From: Fischerella muscicola PCC 7414
Lineage (GTDB): Bacteria > Cyanobacteriota > Cyanobacteriia > Cyanobacteriales > Nostocaceae
DNA: 64,000 nt
Reading direction: 5' to 3'
NCBI RefSeq assembly: GCF_000317205.1
Contig: NZ_AJLK01000085.1
Location: 32,176 to 96,175 of the forward strand
The translations under genes and the position numbers were made by a program. Position 1 is the first letter of the stretch. The number at the start of each line of letters is the position of its first letter. The notes beneath the pieces were generated by a model. That model made no database searches and was not told the origin of the DNA. It saw only the letters and a program-made list of their open reading frames with translations. This document shows, one piece after another, positions 1 to 9,144 of this stretch.

Positions 1-1133
1 TTCTGCACGAACTACGCTTAGGAGAATTAGCTAGGTGTCAGGAAATTCCCCATACTCCTTACTACGGTACTGTTGATGCTACGCCTCTGTGGTTGATGCT
101 ATACACCGAGTACTATGCATGGACACATGATACAGAAACTTTAGAAAATCTCTGGCCGAATGCATTGGCGGCGATGGAGTGGATCGATCGCAACATGAAA
201 GCCACTGGCTACCTCAGCTATCAACGTAAATCCAAACGTGGTTTAGCTAACCAAGGTTGGAAAGATTCTGGTGATTGTATTGTCAATCGTAAAGGCGAAT
301 TAGCTAACGGAGCGATCGCTCTTTGTGAAGTGCAAGGTTATGTCTATGCAGCTAAAATGCGCTTGGCAGAAATTGCTAGAATGAAAAAGCGGCTGGATTT
401 ATCAGATCGTTGGCAAGAAGAAGCTAGAAATCTCAAGCTGCGATTTAACAGAGATTTTTGGATGGAAGACCAAGATTTCTGTGCTTTAGCTTTAGATGGA
501 GATGGTAAACAAGTAGACAGTATTACCTCCAATCCTGGTCATTGTCTGCACTTGGGTATTTTTACACCAGAAAAAGCTTATAGTGTGGCAGAGCGACTGC
601 GCGCACCTGATATGTTTAATGGTTGGGGTATTCGCACCCTCAGCAGTTTGTCACCTGCTTACAATCCGATGGGATATCACATCGGTTCTGTATGGCCCCA
701 TGATAATTCTTTGATCGCTATGGGATTGCGATCGCTCGGTTTAGTCGATCAAGCCTTGGAACTTTTTGAGGGTTTATTCGACATGACTAAAAAGCAGCCC
801 TATCATCGCCCTCCAGAGTTGTTTTGCGGTTTCGAGCGCATCAGTGATGACAGTTCTCCTGTACAGTATCCTGTTGCTTGTACACCCCAGGCGTGGGCTA
901 CTGGCAGTATCTTTCAGCTGCTGCATATGATGGTGAATCTAGTTCCAGACGCACCCAATAACTGCTTACGAATTATCGACCCCGCTTTGCCAGAGTCAAT
1001 CAATCGCCTCTCGCTGCATAACCTGCGAGTCGGCCCCACCATCCTTGATTTAGAATTCGAGCGTTCTGGCAATACCACAGCTTGCCGTGTTGCCAACAAA
1101 CGCGGAAACCTCCGAGTTGTAATTGAAGCCTAG
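1..1133 (+). CDS. Glycogen debranching enzyme-type amylo-alpha-1,6-glucosidase, 3' part
   Basis: The open frame enters from outside the window (frame of position 3), so only the C-terminal ~376 residues are seen. It matches the C-terminal (alpha/alpha)6-barrel of the amylo-alpha-1,6-glucosidase / GDE family: Trp- and Gly-rich helices, the segment NPGHCLHLGIF, and the conserved block HIGSVWPHDNSL near 676-712. The family hydrolyses alpha-1,6 branches in glycogen or related glucans. In cyanobacteria these proteins often carry an N-terminal domain that would lie upstream of the window. The substrate cannot be settled from this part. The end is intact and is followed by a heptamer repeat. Confidence 0.85.
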   Translation, partial: LHELRLGELARCQEIPHTPYYGTVDATPLWLMLYTEYYAWTHDTETLENLWPNALAAMEWIDRNMKATGYLSYQRKSKRGLANQGWKDSGDCIVNRKGELANGAIALCEVQGYVYAAKMRLAEIARMKKRLDLSDRWQEEARNLKLRFNRDFWMEDQDFCALALDGDGKQVDSITSNPGHCLHLGIFTPEKAYSVAERLRAPDMFNGWGIRTLSSLSPAYNPMGYHIGSVWPHDNSLIAMGLRSLGLVDQALELFEGLFDMTKKQPYHRPPELFCGFERISDDSSPVQYPVACTPQAWATGSIFQLLHMMVNLVPDAPNNCLRIIDPALPESINRLSLHNLRVGPTILDLEFERSGNTTACRVANKRGNLRVVIEA

Positions 1134-1138
1134 AGAAG

Positions 1139-1166
1139 GACTAGGGACTAGGGACTAGGGACTAGG
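1139..1166. repeat. Heptamer tandem repeat GACTAGG x4
   Basis: Four perfect copies of the heptamer GACTAGG sit just after the stop of the debranching-type gene. This is one of many STRR-type (short tandemly repeated) heptamer arrays in the window, and each spacer uses its own heptamer. Confidence 0.9.
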
Positions 1167-1214
1167 GATGATAACTAGGTTCCTACCCAATTCCCGATCC
1201 CAGATCCCCAATCC

Positions 1215-1544
1215 CTAACCTTCTTCCTGAGTTTCGCTTTTTTGCCCTGGTGAAGATTCGTAAAGAGCATCAAGTTGTTGACGGGCATCATCGACGTTGA
1301 TCGAACGCATTACCAACAAGGGTTCTTTGATGATGTTGCCAGAATCATCTAATAATTCTGGATGAGGTGTGAATGCTCTTCTAGATGCTACGTAGGGATA
1401 ATTACCTTGATTTGCCATTGACGAGTACCTAGCTGGATAACTCCGGTCTCTATCAAAACTGAACATAATTAAATTGCGAATTAAATTCGCAACAGCTATA
1501 CAAGCAAGAATTGTAAAAGCCAGAATGTAAAGCAGATGTAACAT
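1215..1544 (-). CDS. DUF2973 family small membrane protein
   Basis: A 109-residue protein starting MLHLLYILAF. An upstream in-frame start exists, but the ATG at 1544 is preceded by a good ribosome site (GGAGG), so I use it. Residues 2-24 form one hydrophobic helix. The rest is soluble and polar with a short acidic tail. The pattern matches the cyanobacterial DUF2973 family, whose function is unknown. The next gene upstream on the same strand encodes a DUF2605 protein; the two families are commonly neighbours, which hints at a joint role. Confidence 0.8.
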   Translation of the reverse strand: MLHLLYILAFTILACIAVANLIRNLIMFSFDRDRSYPARYSSMANQGNYPYVASRRAFTPHPELLDDSGNIIKEPLLVMRSINVDDARQQLDALYESSPGQKSETQEEG

Positions 1545-1756
1545 CGGGTTTTCCTCCAGAGGCAAAATTTTTAAAACCATTTATGACAACGATTTGTTTT
1601 GCCTAGTTTGAATTGAAAACTATGGCAAATAGCAAAAACTCTGTTCCTACGCCTATATTTGCGGTTTGAATCTGGGAATCAAAAACTGGTGTATAATAAA
1701 TTACATAACCCCCACAAGTAAGAAATGCTGTCAAGGGTTTTATTCGCTTCAAGAAC

Positions 1757-2095
1757 TTAAATGCCGTCTTGCTGTTGTGAGCTTGAGTTTTCAGTGCGGA
1801 AATGCATTGCTACCTTCCAGCATTGCGATAACAATTGATGCCAAGGCATTAAGGTTGCCATATCAATCCCAACTTGTCCTTCTATTGCTGTAAACAGCAT
1901 CTTGGCTGTATTAACCTCTTGTTGGGCTTGCTTGACTCGCTCTAGCAAAGCAGATTGCTCCTGGCTGCTCATAAAATTAAGTTGCTCTGTTTCCAGAAAG
2001 TTACGCGATCGCGCAAACCAATACTGAAAATCATCCAGCAGTGGTTGCAAAATTGTCTTGAGCAACTCAGGCTCTGATAAATTTGAGTCTTGCAT
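1757..2095 (-). CDS. DUF2605 family protein
   Basis: A 112-residue soluble, helix-rich protein (ATG at 2095, three codons inside a longer frame that would need TTG). It has a Trp-containing core (FQYWFARSRNF) and an MPWHQLLSQCWKVAMHF block typical of the cyanobacterial DUF2605 family. Function is unknown. It lies upstream of, and in the same direction as, the DUF2973 gene about 210 bases away, so co-transcription is possible. Confidence 0.75.
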   Translation of the reverse strand: MQDSNLSEPELLKTILQPLLDDFQYWFARSRNFLETEQLNFMSSQEQSALLERVKQAQQEVNTAKMLFTAIEGQVGIDMATLMPWHQLLSQCWKVAMHFRTENSSSQQQDGI

Positions 2096-2104
2096 AATTG
2101 ACAA

Positions 2105-2572
2105 GCATATTTCTAACTTTCTTACTAATATTAACGCTATTTAAGATTCTTAACATTTAAAAAAATATGTCTTATGCCATAAACTCTCAAAAAAATGTAT
2201 TTTGTGCTACATATAAATATTATATATAGATCCAATATTCTTTGTACCTATCCTCAAGGCAGATTCAAGTAAAGTATTTAAATATTTCTTAAGTCTTTAG
2301 GGAAAATAGAAATAGTATTAAGTAATAACAATCAAAAACATAGCATCTTCAATTTATATAAAAAATTATTTATGAATTGGGGATCAGGGATCGGGGATCA
2401 GGAACAAGGTATTGGTGAGCGGGAATTGTTTAATTATTATTTTTCTTAATTCCCTCATCTCTAATTAATTCCCCGAGTCCGATCCCCGCTCCCTGATCCC
2501 CGCTCCCTAATTCCTCAAGGTCGCTAATATATATGTCAGTCGAAAATAACTAAATAAACCATCACTTCGCTA
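2105..2572. other. Gene-poor spacer with inverted GGGGATC-type repeats
   Basis: No gene is visible. The first 250 bases are very AT-rich. At about 2377-2400 lies GGGGATCAGGGATCGGGGAT, and at about 2475-2510 the complementary GATCCCCGCTCCCTGATCCC, so this part of the thrS leader can fold into a long imperfect hairpin. thrS promoter elements should lie here but I cannot point to them. Confidence 0.6.
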
Positions 2573-4423
2573 ATGGATCAGCAGCCAATGTCGCCTTCTG
2601 AACAATCTAGTCCATCAGAACAGCCAGAGAAAAAAATTTATTTGCCGCGTACAAGTGAATCAGAAAACTTAAAAAAAATTCGTCACACCACATCCCATGT
2701 GATGGCAATGGCGGTGCAAAAGCTGTTTCCCAAGGCGCAAGTTACCATTGGCCCGTGGATAGAAAACGGCTTTTACTACGATTTTGATAATCCGGAGCCT
2801 TTTACCGATAAGGATCTCAAAGCCATCAAAAAAGAGATGGATAAGATTATTAATCGTAAACTACCAGTTATTCGAGAAGAAGTTAGTCGAGAAGAAGCTG
2901 AACGCCGGATTAAGGAAATTAACGAACCTTATAAGCTAGAAATTCTGGCGGATATTAAAGAAGAACCGATTACAATCTATCATTTGGGCAATGAATGGTG
3001 GGATTTGTGCGCCGGACCACATCTAGAAAACACCAAGGAATTAAATCCAAAAGCCATTGAATTAGAAAGTGTTGCTGGTGCTTACTGGCGTGGAGACGAA
3101 ACCAAAGCACAGCTACAACGCATTTACGGTACTGCATGGGAAAGCCCAGAACAACTAGCAGAGTATAAGCGGCGTAAAGAAGAAGCACTACGACGCGACC
3201 ACCGCAAACTGGGTAAGGAACTGGGGTTATTTATCTTTTCCGACTTAGTGGGACCAGGATTGCCATTATGGACACCTAAAGGAACCTTACTGCGGAGTCT
3301 TTTAGAAGACTTCCTCAAACAAGAACAAATAAAACGTGGCTATCAACCAGTTGTCACTCCTCACATCGGTAGAGTCGATTTATTTAAAACCTCTGGCCAT
3401 TGGCAGAAGTATAAAGAAGACTTATTCCCGATGATGGCAGAAAACGAAGATGCAGCCGTCCATGAGCAAGGCTTTGTTCTCAAAGCCATGAATTGTCCTT
3501 TTCACATCCAAATATATAAGAGCGAATTGCGTTCTTATCGTGAGTTACCGATACGGTTGGCGGAATTTGGCACTGTCTACCGCTTCGAGCAATCTGGGGA
3601 ATTGGGTGGTTTAACGCGAGTGCGGGGCTTTACTCAGGACGATGCTCACATATTTGTTACCCCAGAGCAGCTAGACAGCGAATTCCTCAACGTGGTGGAT
3701 TTGATCTTGTCAGTGATTAAAACTCTCAAACTTGATCAGAATTTCAAAGCACGGCTAAGTTTTCGCGATCCGGCTAGCGATAAATACATTGGTTCTGATG
3801 AAGCTTGGGACAAAGCTGAAAGCGCCATACGTCGCGCTGTCGAAACTTTGGGAATGGATCACTTTGAGGGAATTGGTGAGGCTGCTTTCTACGGCCCCAA
3901 ACTAGATTTTATCGTCCGTGATGCTTTGGAGAGAGAATGGCAGTTGGGAACGGTGCAAGTCGATTACAACTTGCCAGAAAGATTTGATTTAGAGTACGTC
4001 GCTGAAGATGGTTCTCGTAAACGTCCAGTGATGATTCACCGTGCGCCTTTCGGTTCTCTAGAAAGACTAATTGGCATCTTAATCGAAGAATATGCTGGAG
4101 ATTTCCCTTTGTGGTTAGCACCAGTACAAGCAAGATTATTGCCAGTTAGTGAAGTGCAACTCGATTTTGCCAAAGAAGTTGCAGCAAAAATGAGAGCGTT
4201 AGGTATGCGGGCGGAAGTGGATACCAGTGGCGATCGCCTGGGTAAACTCATTCGCAATGCCGAAAAAGAAAAGATCCCCATCATGGCTGTGATCGGTGCT
4301 AAAGAAGTAGAAACCAACTCTTTAAGTATCCGCACTCGTGCAAATGGGGAACTAGGGACTATGCCTGTGGACGAAGTTTTAGATAAGATTAAGGAAGCTA
4401 TCGCAAACTTCGAGAATTTTTAA
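2573..4423 (+). CDS. thrS: Threonyl-tRNA synthetase
   Basis: A 616-residue class II aminoacyl-tRNA synthetase that charges tRNA-Thr. The protein begins almost directly with the editing domain: H38, H42 (HTTSH), C146 and H150 (CAGPH) form the editing site that clears Ser-tRNA-Thr. The catalytic core has the zinc Cys in MNCPFH (C308), motif 2 around RGFTQDDAHIF, and a C-terminal anticodon-binding domain from about residue 510. The N-terminal TGS domain of the E. coli enzyme is missing and is replaced by a short Ser/Pro/Gln-rich leader, as in other cyanobacterial ThrRS. A transcribed hairpin follows the stop. Confidence 0.97.
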   Translation: MDQQPMSPSEQSSPSEQPEKKIYLPRTSESENLKKIRHTTSHVMAMAVQKLFPKAQVTIGPWIENGFYYDFDNPEPFTDKDLKAIKKEMDKIINRKLPVIREEVSREEAERRIKEINEPYKLEILADIKEEPITIYHLGNEWWDLCAGPHLENTKELNPKAIELESVAGAYWRGDETKAQLQRIYGTAWESPEQLAEYKRRKEEALRRDHRKLGKELGLFIFSDLVGPGLPLWTPKGTLLRSLLEDFLKQEQIKRGYQPVVTPHIGRVDLFKTSGHWQKYKEDLFPMMAENEDAAVHEQGFVLKAMNCPFHIQIYKSELRSYRELPIRLAEFGTVYRFEQSGELGGLTRVRGFTQDDAHIFVTPEQLDSEFLNVVDLILSVIKTLKLDQNFKARLSFRDPASDKYIGSDEAWDKAESAIRRAVETLGMDHFEGIGEAAFYGPKLDFIVRDALEREWQLGTVQVDYNLPERFDLEYVAEDGSRKRPVMIHRAPFGSLERLIGILIEEYAGDFPLWLAPVQARLLPVSEVQLDFAKEVAAKMRALGMRAEVDTSGDRLGKLIRNAEKEKIPIMAVIGAKEVETNSLSIRTRANGELGTMPVDEVLDKIKEAIANFENF

Positions 4424-4430
4424 CAATGTA

Positions 4431-4453
4431 TTAGGTGGGTATTGCCCACCTAA
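4431..4453 (+). terminator. Hairpin after thrS
   Basis: TTAGGTGGG and CCCACCTAA form a perfect 9-bp stem with a 5-base loop, 8 bases after the thrS stop. No clear T-run follows, so it may be a weak terminator or a mRNA-end stabiliser. Confidence 0.5.
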
Positions 4454-4488
4454 CTATATTGCAATATAAATTAACTAGAAATTAAATT

Positions 4489-4677
4489 ATGAGTTCTACA
4501 AAACAAAAGATACAATCTCTTTTGAACCAATTACCCGATAATTGTTCTATAGAAGATGTCCAATATCATTTGTACGTCATTGAAAAAGTCCGGCGCGGTT
4601 TAGAAGTGGCCGAACATCAAGCAACCAGAACCCAAAATGAGGCCGAAGAACGATTGAACAAATGGCTTATCAAGTAG
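4489..4677 (+). CDS. Antitoxin-like small protein of a RelE/ParE pair
   Basis: A 62-residue helical, charged protein. Its 3' end overlaps the next gene by 16 bases, the usual layout in type II toxin-antitoxin pairs, where the antitoxin comes first. The sequence has helices around residues 18-38 (IEDVQYHLYVIEKVRRG) and 42-60, and resembles small cyanobacterial proteins paired with RelE/ParE toxins. No DNA-binding fold is obvious. The assignment rests mainly on position. Confidence 0.65.
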   Translation: MSSTKQKIQSLLNQLPDNCSIEDVQYHLYVIEKVRRGLEVAEHQATRTQNEAEERLNKWLIK

Positions 4678-4961
4678 AATGGTCTCCCAAAGCATTAGAT
4701 GATGTAGAGGCAATTGCCATATATATAGCTCGTGACTCGGCTTCCTATGCTGCAACAGTTGTCAAGAAGATACTTGACACAAGTGTCAACTTAAGTAAAG
4801 AACCTTTTTCCGGTCGTATTGTACCAGAATTTGGCAACGATAACATCAGAGAATATCAGGCCTACAGCTACAGAATCATCTATCGCATTCAGGGAGATAT
4901 TGTTACTGTTGCCGCAGTGATTTACGGAAAGAAGCTACTGGATAAATTTGAAATTGATTGA
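4662..4961 (+). CDS. RelE/ParE-family toxin
   Basis: A 99-residue protein with the RelE/ParE superfamily pattern: N-terminal strand and helix (VEWSPKALDDVEAIAIYIA), central helix, then the C-terminal strands with EYQAYSYRIIYRI and VAAVIYGKKLL. RelE members cut mRNA on the ribosome and ParE members poison gyrase; the sequence alone does not tell which. The ATG lies inside the antitoxin gene. A strong hairpin at 5027-5067 follows the pair. Confidence 0.85.
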   Translation: MAYQVEWSPKALDDVEAIAIYIARDSASYAATVVKKILDTSVNLSKEPFSGRIVPEFGNDNIREYQAYSYRIIYRIQGDIVTVAAVIYGKKLLDKFEID

Positions 4962-5026
4962 ATAGGATTGCCTATGAGTTAAATCAAACAAAACCAAGAC
5001 TTTTTTCACACTCAAGCAAAAATTAA

Positions 5027-5067
5027 CCGGATAAATACAGACAAAAAACCCATCTGTGTTTATCCGG
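5027..5067 (+). terminator. Hairpin after the toxin-antitoxin pair
   Basis: CCGGATAAATACAGA and TCTGTGTTTATCCGG pair over 15 positions with one G-T pair and an 11-base loop. TATTTGCTTTGTT follows. It is a likely terminator for the toxin-antitoxin transcript. Its arms also resemble the dispersed CATCTGTGTTTATC repeats seen near 33600 and 40630. Confidence 0.55.
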
Positions 5068-5236
5068 TATTTGCTTTGTTGATATATCAATACGGTTCAG
5101 TTCAGAAAATGGTGGTTGGTTAAGGTAGTGTTTTTAAACGCAGAGGATCGCAAAGGAGAACGCAAAGGGGAGGCAGCGCGCCCTTGGGGGTCTCCCCCGT
5201 TGTAGCGGCTGCCGTCGCGCAGAGTTAATTATAGTT

Positions 5237-5264
5237 GTGGGGGCGATCGCAGAATCACCCCCAC
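5237..5264. terminator. G/C-rich hairpin between convergent genes
   Basis: GTGGGGG and CCCCCAC form a 7-bp stem around an HIP1 site. TTTGTCTTT follows on the plus strand. It lies between the toxin (plus) and ndhD (minus), so it could stop transcription from either side. Confidence 0.45.
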
Positions 5265-5310
5265 TTTGTCTTTCTAAGCTTATTTAGTAGCACCAGCCCT
5301 TGTGAAATAT

Positions 5311-6921
5311 TTAATCAGCAATATTAACCAAACTTGGAAGTTGTGAATTAGCCAATGTTGGCGCGGTAATAATAGTTGAATATAAACTTGATGGTTGTTG
5401 TTTAGCGACTACTGGTAGAAACTGACGAGCATGAACTGCTACTTCTACAGTTTTGACATCATAGGTTTGGGTTGCCAATTTGGGATAAAAACCGATACCG
5501 ATGATTGGAAGCAACAAACAAGCAGTGATGAACAGTTCGCGGGGTTTGACATCAGGTACTACTGCATCCAGATGTAACTCTGTATTCTGCTTACCGTAGA
5601 AGACTTGACGTAGCATTGACAGTAGATAAATTGGAGTGAGAATCACGCCTACAGCAGAAAGTAGCACAACTACAACTTTGAAACTAGAACTGTAAACATC
5701 GCTGGTAGCAATACCCAGGAATACCATCAACTCTCCGACAAAGCCGCTCATTCCTGGTAATGCTAGAGAAGCCATTGCACCAGCGGTAAATAGAGCGAAG
5801 GTTTTAGGCATGACTTTGGCGATACCACCCATTTGATCCATCATCAAGGTGTGGGTGCGTTCGTAGGTGACACCAGAGAGGAAGAACAAACTAGCAGCAA
5901 TCAAACCGTGGGAGATCATTTGCAGTACAGCACCGCTCATCCCAATTTCTGTATAGGAAGCGATACCAACTAGCACAAATCCCATGTGAGCGATCGAAGA
6001 ATAAGCTAAGCGACGCTTGAGATTGGTTTGAGCAAAGGCGCAGCAAGCACCGTAGATAATATTGACTACACCTAAAACTGCTAAAACTGGAGCAAAGTAA
6101 ACATGAGCATTGGTTAGCATCTCCATGTTGATACGGATGAGCGCATAACCACCCATCTTTAACAACACACCGGCCAAAATCATTGAACCGGGTGCAGAAG
6201 CTTCACCGTGAGCATCAGGTAGCCAAGTGTGGAGTGGGAATATTGGTAGTTTGACACCAAAAGCAATCAAGAAACCTGCATAAACCAGTAACTCAAAGGC
6301 TCTAGGATATTGCTTCATTCCCAGAGTTACCATATCGAAGCTGACGGTATCTCCAGAGAATGCCATTGCAAAAGCTGCTACCAAGATAAATATAGAAGCT
6401 GCGGCTGTATAAAGAATAAATTTAGTAGCTGCATAACGGCGCTTTTGTCCTCCCCAGATGGAAATCAATAGGTAGACAGGGACTAATTCGATTTCCCACA
6501 TTAAGAAGAACAGCAGCAAATCTTGGGCGACAAATACGCCAAGCTGAGCGCTGTATAACGCCAGCATCAAACCATAAAATAAACGCGGCTTGTTGGTTAC
6601 TTTCCAAGCCGCGAAGATTGCGAGGGTGTTAATTAAGCCTGTTAGCAGGACTAAAGGCATTGACAAACCATCTACTGCTACAGACCAGTTCAAGCCCAAC
6701 TGGGGAACCCAAGGATATTTTTCTACCAGTTGAAATGCTGAACTTTGAAAATCGTAGTTTTGCCAAAAGGCATAAATCATTAAAGCGAAGTCTGTTAGTG
6801 CTACTCCTAGACCATACCAACGAGCAGTTTTGCCTTCTTTATCTGGGATGAGGGGAATGGCTAAGGCAGCCACCAGCGGCAAGATAATTATGGTTGTTAA
6901 CCAAGGAAATTGAGCAATCAT
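5311..6921 (-). CDS. ndhD: NAD(P)H-quinone oxidoreductase chain 4 (NdhD)
   Basis: A 536-residue membrane protein with about 14 helices. It is a proton-pumping antiporter-like subunit of the thylakoid NDH-1 complex, which serves respiration and cyclic electron flow. Visible marks are [14 protein letters not shown], the [20 protein letters not shown] block, [17 protein letters not shown], and [17 protein letters not shown]. The C-terminal form ([20 protein letters not shown]) is that of the NdhD1/NdhD2 class rather than the CO2-uptake NdhD3/D4 class. The longer frame starts with TTG; the ATG at 6921 fits the family. It stands alone, away from other ndh genes. Confidence 0.93.
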   Translation of the reverse strand: MIAQFPWLTTIIILPLVAALAIPLIPDKEGKTARWYGLGVALTDFALMIYAFWQNYDFQSSAFQLVEKYPWVPQLGLNWSVAVDGLSMPLVLLTGLINTLAIFAAWKVTNKPRLFYGLMLALYSAQLGVFVAQDLLLFFLMWEIELVPVYLLISIWGGQKRRYAATKFILYTAAASIFILVAAFAMAFSGDTVSFDMVTLGMKQYPRAFELLVYAGFLIAFGVKLPIFPLHTWLPDAHGEASAPGSMILAGVLLKMGGYALIRINMEMLTNAHVYFAPVLAVLGVVNIIYGACCAFAQTNLKRRLAYSSIAHMGFVLVGIASYTEIGMSGAVLQMISHGLIAASLFFLSGVTYERTHTLMMDQMGGIAKVMPKTFALFTAGAMASLALPGMSGFVGELMVFLGIATSDVYSSSFKVVVVLLSAVGVILTPIYLLSMLRQVFYGKQNTELHLDAVVPDVKPRELFITACLLLPIIGIGFYPKLATQTYDVKTVEVAVHARQFLPVVAKQQPSSLYSTIITAPTLANSQLPSLVNIAD

Positions 6922-7160
6922 CACTGACAATCGTTTTTCGTTTTTACTTTTAATTACATTATATTAAGCAATTCATAGTTTTGTAAACGATATTTATCCC
7001 TATAAATCTTAAATCTTCAAGAAATTTAGTAATAAATACTCAAAATTTTTGCCAGATTCATTCTAAATGTAAAGTTTTGCTAAGTCAATAAAAAACGATA
7101 GCTCCAGCTACCGTTATAAATCTTAATATCAACTGTCTTAAGAATGATATTTGAAAAACA

Positions 7161-7193
7161 AGATCCCCGACTTCTTTGAGAAGTCGGGGATCT
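7161..7193. repeat. 33-bp dispersed palindrome, copy 1
   Basis: AGATCCCCGACTTCT and its exact complement form a 15-bp stem with a 3-base loop. Three more copies of exactly 33 bp occur at 26951, 38282 and 41171. Read on the minus strand it is followed by TGTTTTTC and lies 8 bases past the stop of the upstream minus-strand gene, so this copy could serve as its terminator. Confidence 0.95.
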
Positions 7194-7200
7194 GTGTATT

Positions 7201-7713
7201 TCAAACAATACGGTTGACAATTGTCCAGACATCTCCGTCAGAACGGACATGGGGAACCGAGATTGTCTTGAACCCAGTAATAAATGGCTTGTAATAAACT
7301 TGCCAATACAGCGGACTCAGATCGTCAGCGCAAGCCTTCAGACTGCGTATTTCTGTAGCAAGTTCCGCAGCCAGTTCATTGATCCGCTTAGCGTGAACCT
7401 GAGCAATTTTTCTTGCCTCATCTAGTTGTTCCTGTAAAGAAAGTTGTTTGGCTTGGATTTGCCATTGCTGTAATTGGGCTTGTTTTTGTGTCAATTGAGC
7501 TTCCAAAGCAGCGATCGCATCATCTATGCCCTTGAGTTCCGCAACCAACTGGGCATTTTCACGAGCATAACGACGATAAGCTTCAGCGATTGCTTGAGGT
7601 GAATTATTTTCGGGAAGTGTGACAGTAACAGTCAAACAAGCACGTTCTTCACGCAGACCCTCAATTTGAGAGCGAAGTGCTGCAATTTCTGCCAGAATTT
7701 GCTCTATGGTCAT
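7201..7713 (-). CDS. Conserved coiled-coil protein of unknown function
   Basis: A 170-residue protein starting MTIEQILAEIAALRSQ (ATG at 7713). A longer frame adds 23 residues rich in Thr, Asn and Gln, but these are encoded by the repeat (GTTGTTTGTTGTTTG-like) and are almost surely not translated. Residues 3-30 and 50-140 are predicted coiled coil, rich in Gln, Ala, Leu and Glu. A short globular tail (FITGFKTISVPHVRSDGDVW) ends the protein. No signal peptide or membrane segment is seen. I do not recognise a named family. A palindrome follows it. Confidence 0.65.
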   Translation of the reverse strand: MTIEQILAEIAALRSQIEGLREERACLTVTVTLPENNSPQAIAEAYRRYARENAQLVAELKGIDDAIAALEAQLTQKQAQLQQWQIQAKQLSLQEQLDEARKIAQVHAKRINELAAELATEIRSLKACADDLSPLYWQVYYKPFITGFKTISVPHVRSDGDVWTIVNRIV

Positions 7714-7789
7714 TTTTTTGTTGTTTGTTGTTTGTTGTTTGTTGTTGGTCGTTGGTTGTTCCAAACAACTATCAACCACCAACTAACAA

Positions 7790-8752
7790 CTAATAAAAAC
7801 TTCTTGCCCCTTGCGTATCAATCCCAAGCGATCGCACCACAGGTGAAATTCCTTGCGATCGCCAAGCCGCTGACATCGCTGCCATCACTGCTTCTGATTG
7901 TTTTGTATCAGTTAATGCTAACAGAGTTGGTCCAGCACCACTAATCACCATACCGTAAGCACCCGCACCAACAGCAGCTGCATGGACAACATCGTACCCT
8001 TTTATCAGTGTTTTTCTGTAAGGCTCATGTAACCTATCTTGCAAAGCCGCCCTTAACCAATTTCCGTTTCCAGTCTCCAAACCACGCAACAATAACCCCA
8101 AATGCGCCGTATTAAAAATCGCATCTGCCCGACTCACCTGAGAAGGTAACACCTGCCTAGCCTCCTTTGTAGAAAGCTCAAAATCAGGAATCGCCACCAC
8201 AGGCACAATATTCTCACACCAAGGAACCTCACAAATCTCCCACTCTTGGCGTTCTCTGCGCCTCTGTGGTTCAACTTCTACCCCCGTAGCCGCCAAACGA
8301 CAACCCCCCAACAACGCCGGCACTACATTATCTGGGTGTCCTTCCATAGCGATCGCCAACTCCATCACCTGCGATTGACTCAGAGGTTCACCTGCTAACA
8401 CATTCGCACCTACTAAACCTCCAACAATAGCCGTTGCCGAACTACCCAAACCCCTTGCTAGCGGTACACCCAGCTTGATCTCAATTTCTACAGGTGGCGG
8501 AGTTTGCCCCAAGTGTTGATATAACTTTACAAACGCCTGATAGAGCAAATTACTCTCGTCAGTTTGCACTCGTTCAGCTTCTGCGCCAGTGACATTTATG
8601 ATCACCCCAGAAGATGAAAGCGGAGATTCATCAACATGGGTAAACTTAAACTCGTTGTACAGTGTTAAAGCAGCACCGATACAATCAAAACCCGGCCCTA
8701 AATTTGCAGTAGTTGCGGGAACGATAACAGATACAGAATCAACAGCAGCCAT
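7790..8752 (-). CDS. thrB: Homoserine kinase
   Basis: A 320-residue GHMP kinase that phosphorylates homoserine, the step before threonine synthase. Marks are the N-terminal [15 protein letters not shown], the ATP loop GLGSSATA at residues 101-108, [14 protein letters not shown] near 137-150 and the C-terminal [13 protein letters not shown]. Residues of about 158-170 ([12 protein letters not shown]) are unlike the rest: they are encoded by a stretch at 8245-8274 that matches the intergenic CGCAGAG-type repeat, inserted in frame in a surface loop. The frame is otherwise intact. Confidence 0.95.
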   Translation of the reverse strand: MAAVDSVSVIVPATTANLGPGFDCIGAALTLYNEFKFTHVDESPLSSSGVIINVTGAEAERVQTDESNLLYQAFVKLYQHLGQTPPPVEIEIKLGVPLARGLGSSATAIVGGLVGANVLAGEPLSQSQVMELAIAMEGHPDNVVPALLGGCRLAATGVEVEPQRRRERQEWEICEVPWCENIVPVVAIPDFELSTKEARQVLPSQVSRADAIFNTAHLGLLLRGLETGNGNWLRAALQDRLHEPYRKTLIKGYDVVHAAAVGAGAYGMVISGAGPTLLALTDTKQSEAVMAAMSAAWRSQGISPVVRSLGIDTQGARSFY

Positions 8753-9144
8753 TGAAAAAAATTAACTAATCAATCAACCAGCATCTCACGATTTTGGATT
8801 AAGGCTTGATTTATTGAACCGCCCTTCGGCCTGACCTTAAGTAGACCTAACCGCGAGGTTTACATTACAGAGTTGTAATTCTCTGTAACCAAGGCTTGAA
8901 GGGAATTGGTAAACCTGGTAACTTTTTGGCAACTAGGTTTTGATTACAAGCAACAAAATTTTGTTATTAAAAAATCTTAAATTAAAAATGTAGCATCAAA
9001 AATAGTAAACTAAATCTATTCAACCAAACAAAAGAAGTTGCTGCAAAAAAGAAAGACTGGAAGTGAATCCAGCCGATAAAAAAGCGGGCTAACCGCTATT
9101 AACATGGTTAACCCGTGCAGCTTTGGGAACGCGCAGAAAAATTA
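8753..9144. other. Gene-free spacer upstream of thrB
   Basis: No gene is visible. A patch at about 8818-8905 (CCCTTCGGCCTGACC and CTTGAAGGG ends, with a short hairpin ACAGAG...CTCTGT) looks like a decayed repeat. The ycf35 terminator lies at 9078-9115. Confidence 0.5.
9078..9115 (-). terminator. Rho-independent terminator of ycf35
   Basis: On the minus strand CGGGTTAACC and GGTTAGCCCG form a 10-bp stem with one G-T pair, followed at once by GCTTTTTT. It lies 30 bases after the ycf35 stop. This is the clearest intrinsic terminator in the window. Confidence 0.8.

Larger units (their letters stand above)
4962..5310. other. Spacer with two hairpins and a CGCAGAG-type repeat
   Basis: No gene is visible. 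It holds the hairpin at 5027-5067, a stretch at about 5140-5225 of the CGCAGAGGA...CGCAAAGGAGAACGC type that recurs in other spacers and inside thrB, and the G5/C5 hairpin at 5237-5264. Confidence 0.6.

Noticed and set aside
1666..1893. 75-residue plus-strand frame
   Set aside because: Lies antisense to the DUF2605 gene and has no start signal.
5311..6921. Mrp-type antiporter or NdhD3/D4 (CO2 uptake)
   Set aside because: The [13 protein letters not shown] and C-terminal blocks fit NdhD1/D2, and no ndhF3, cupA or mrp genes are nearby.
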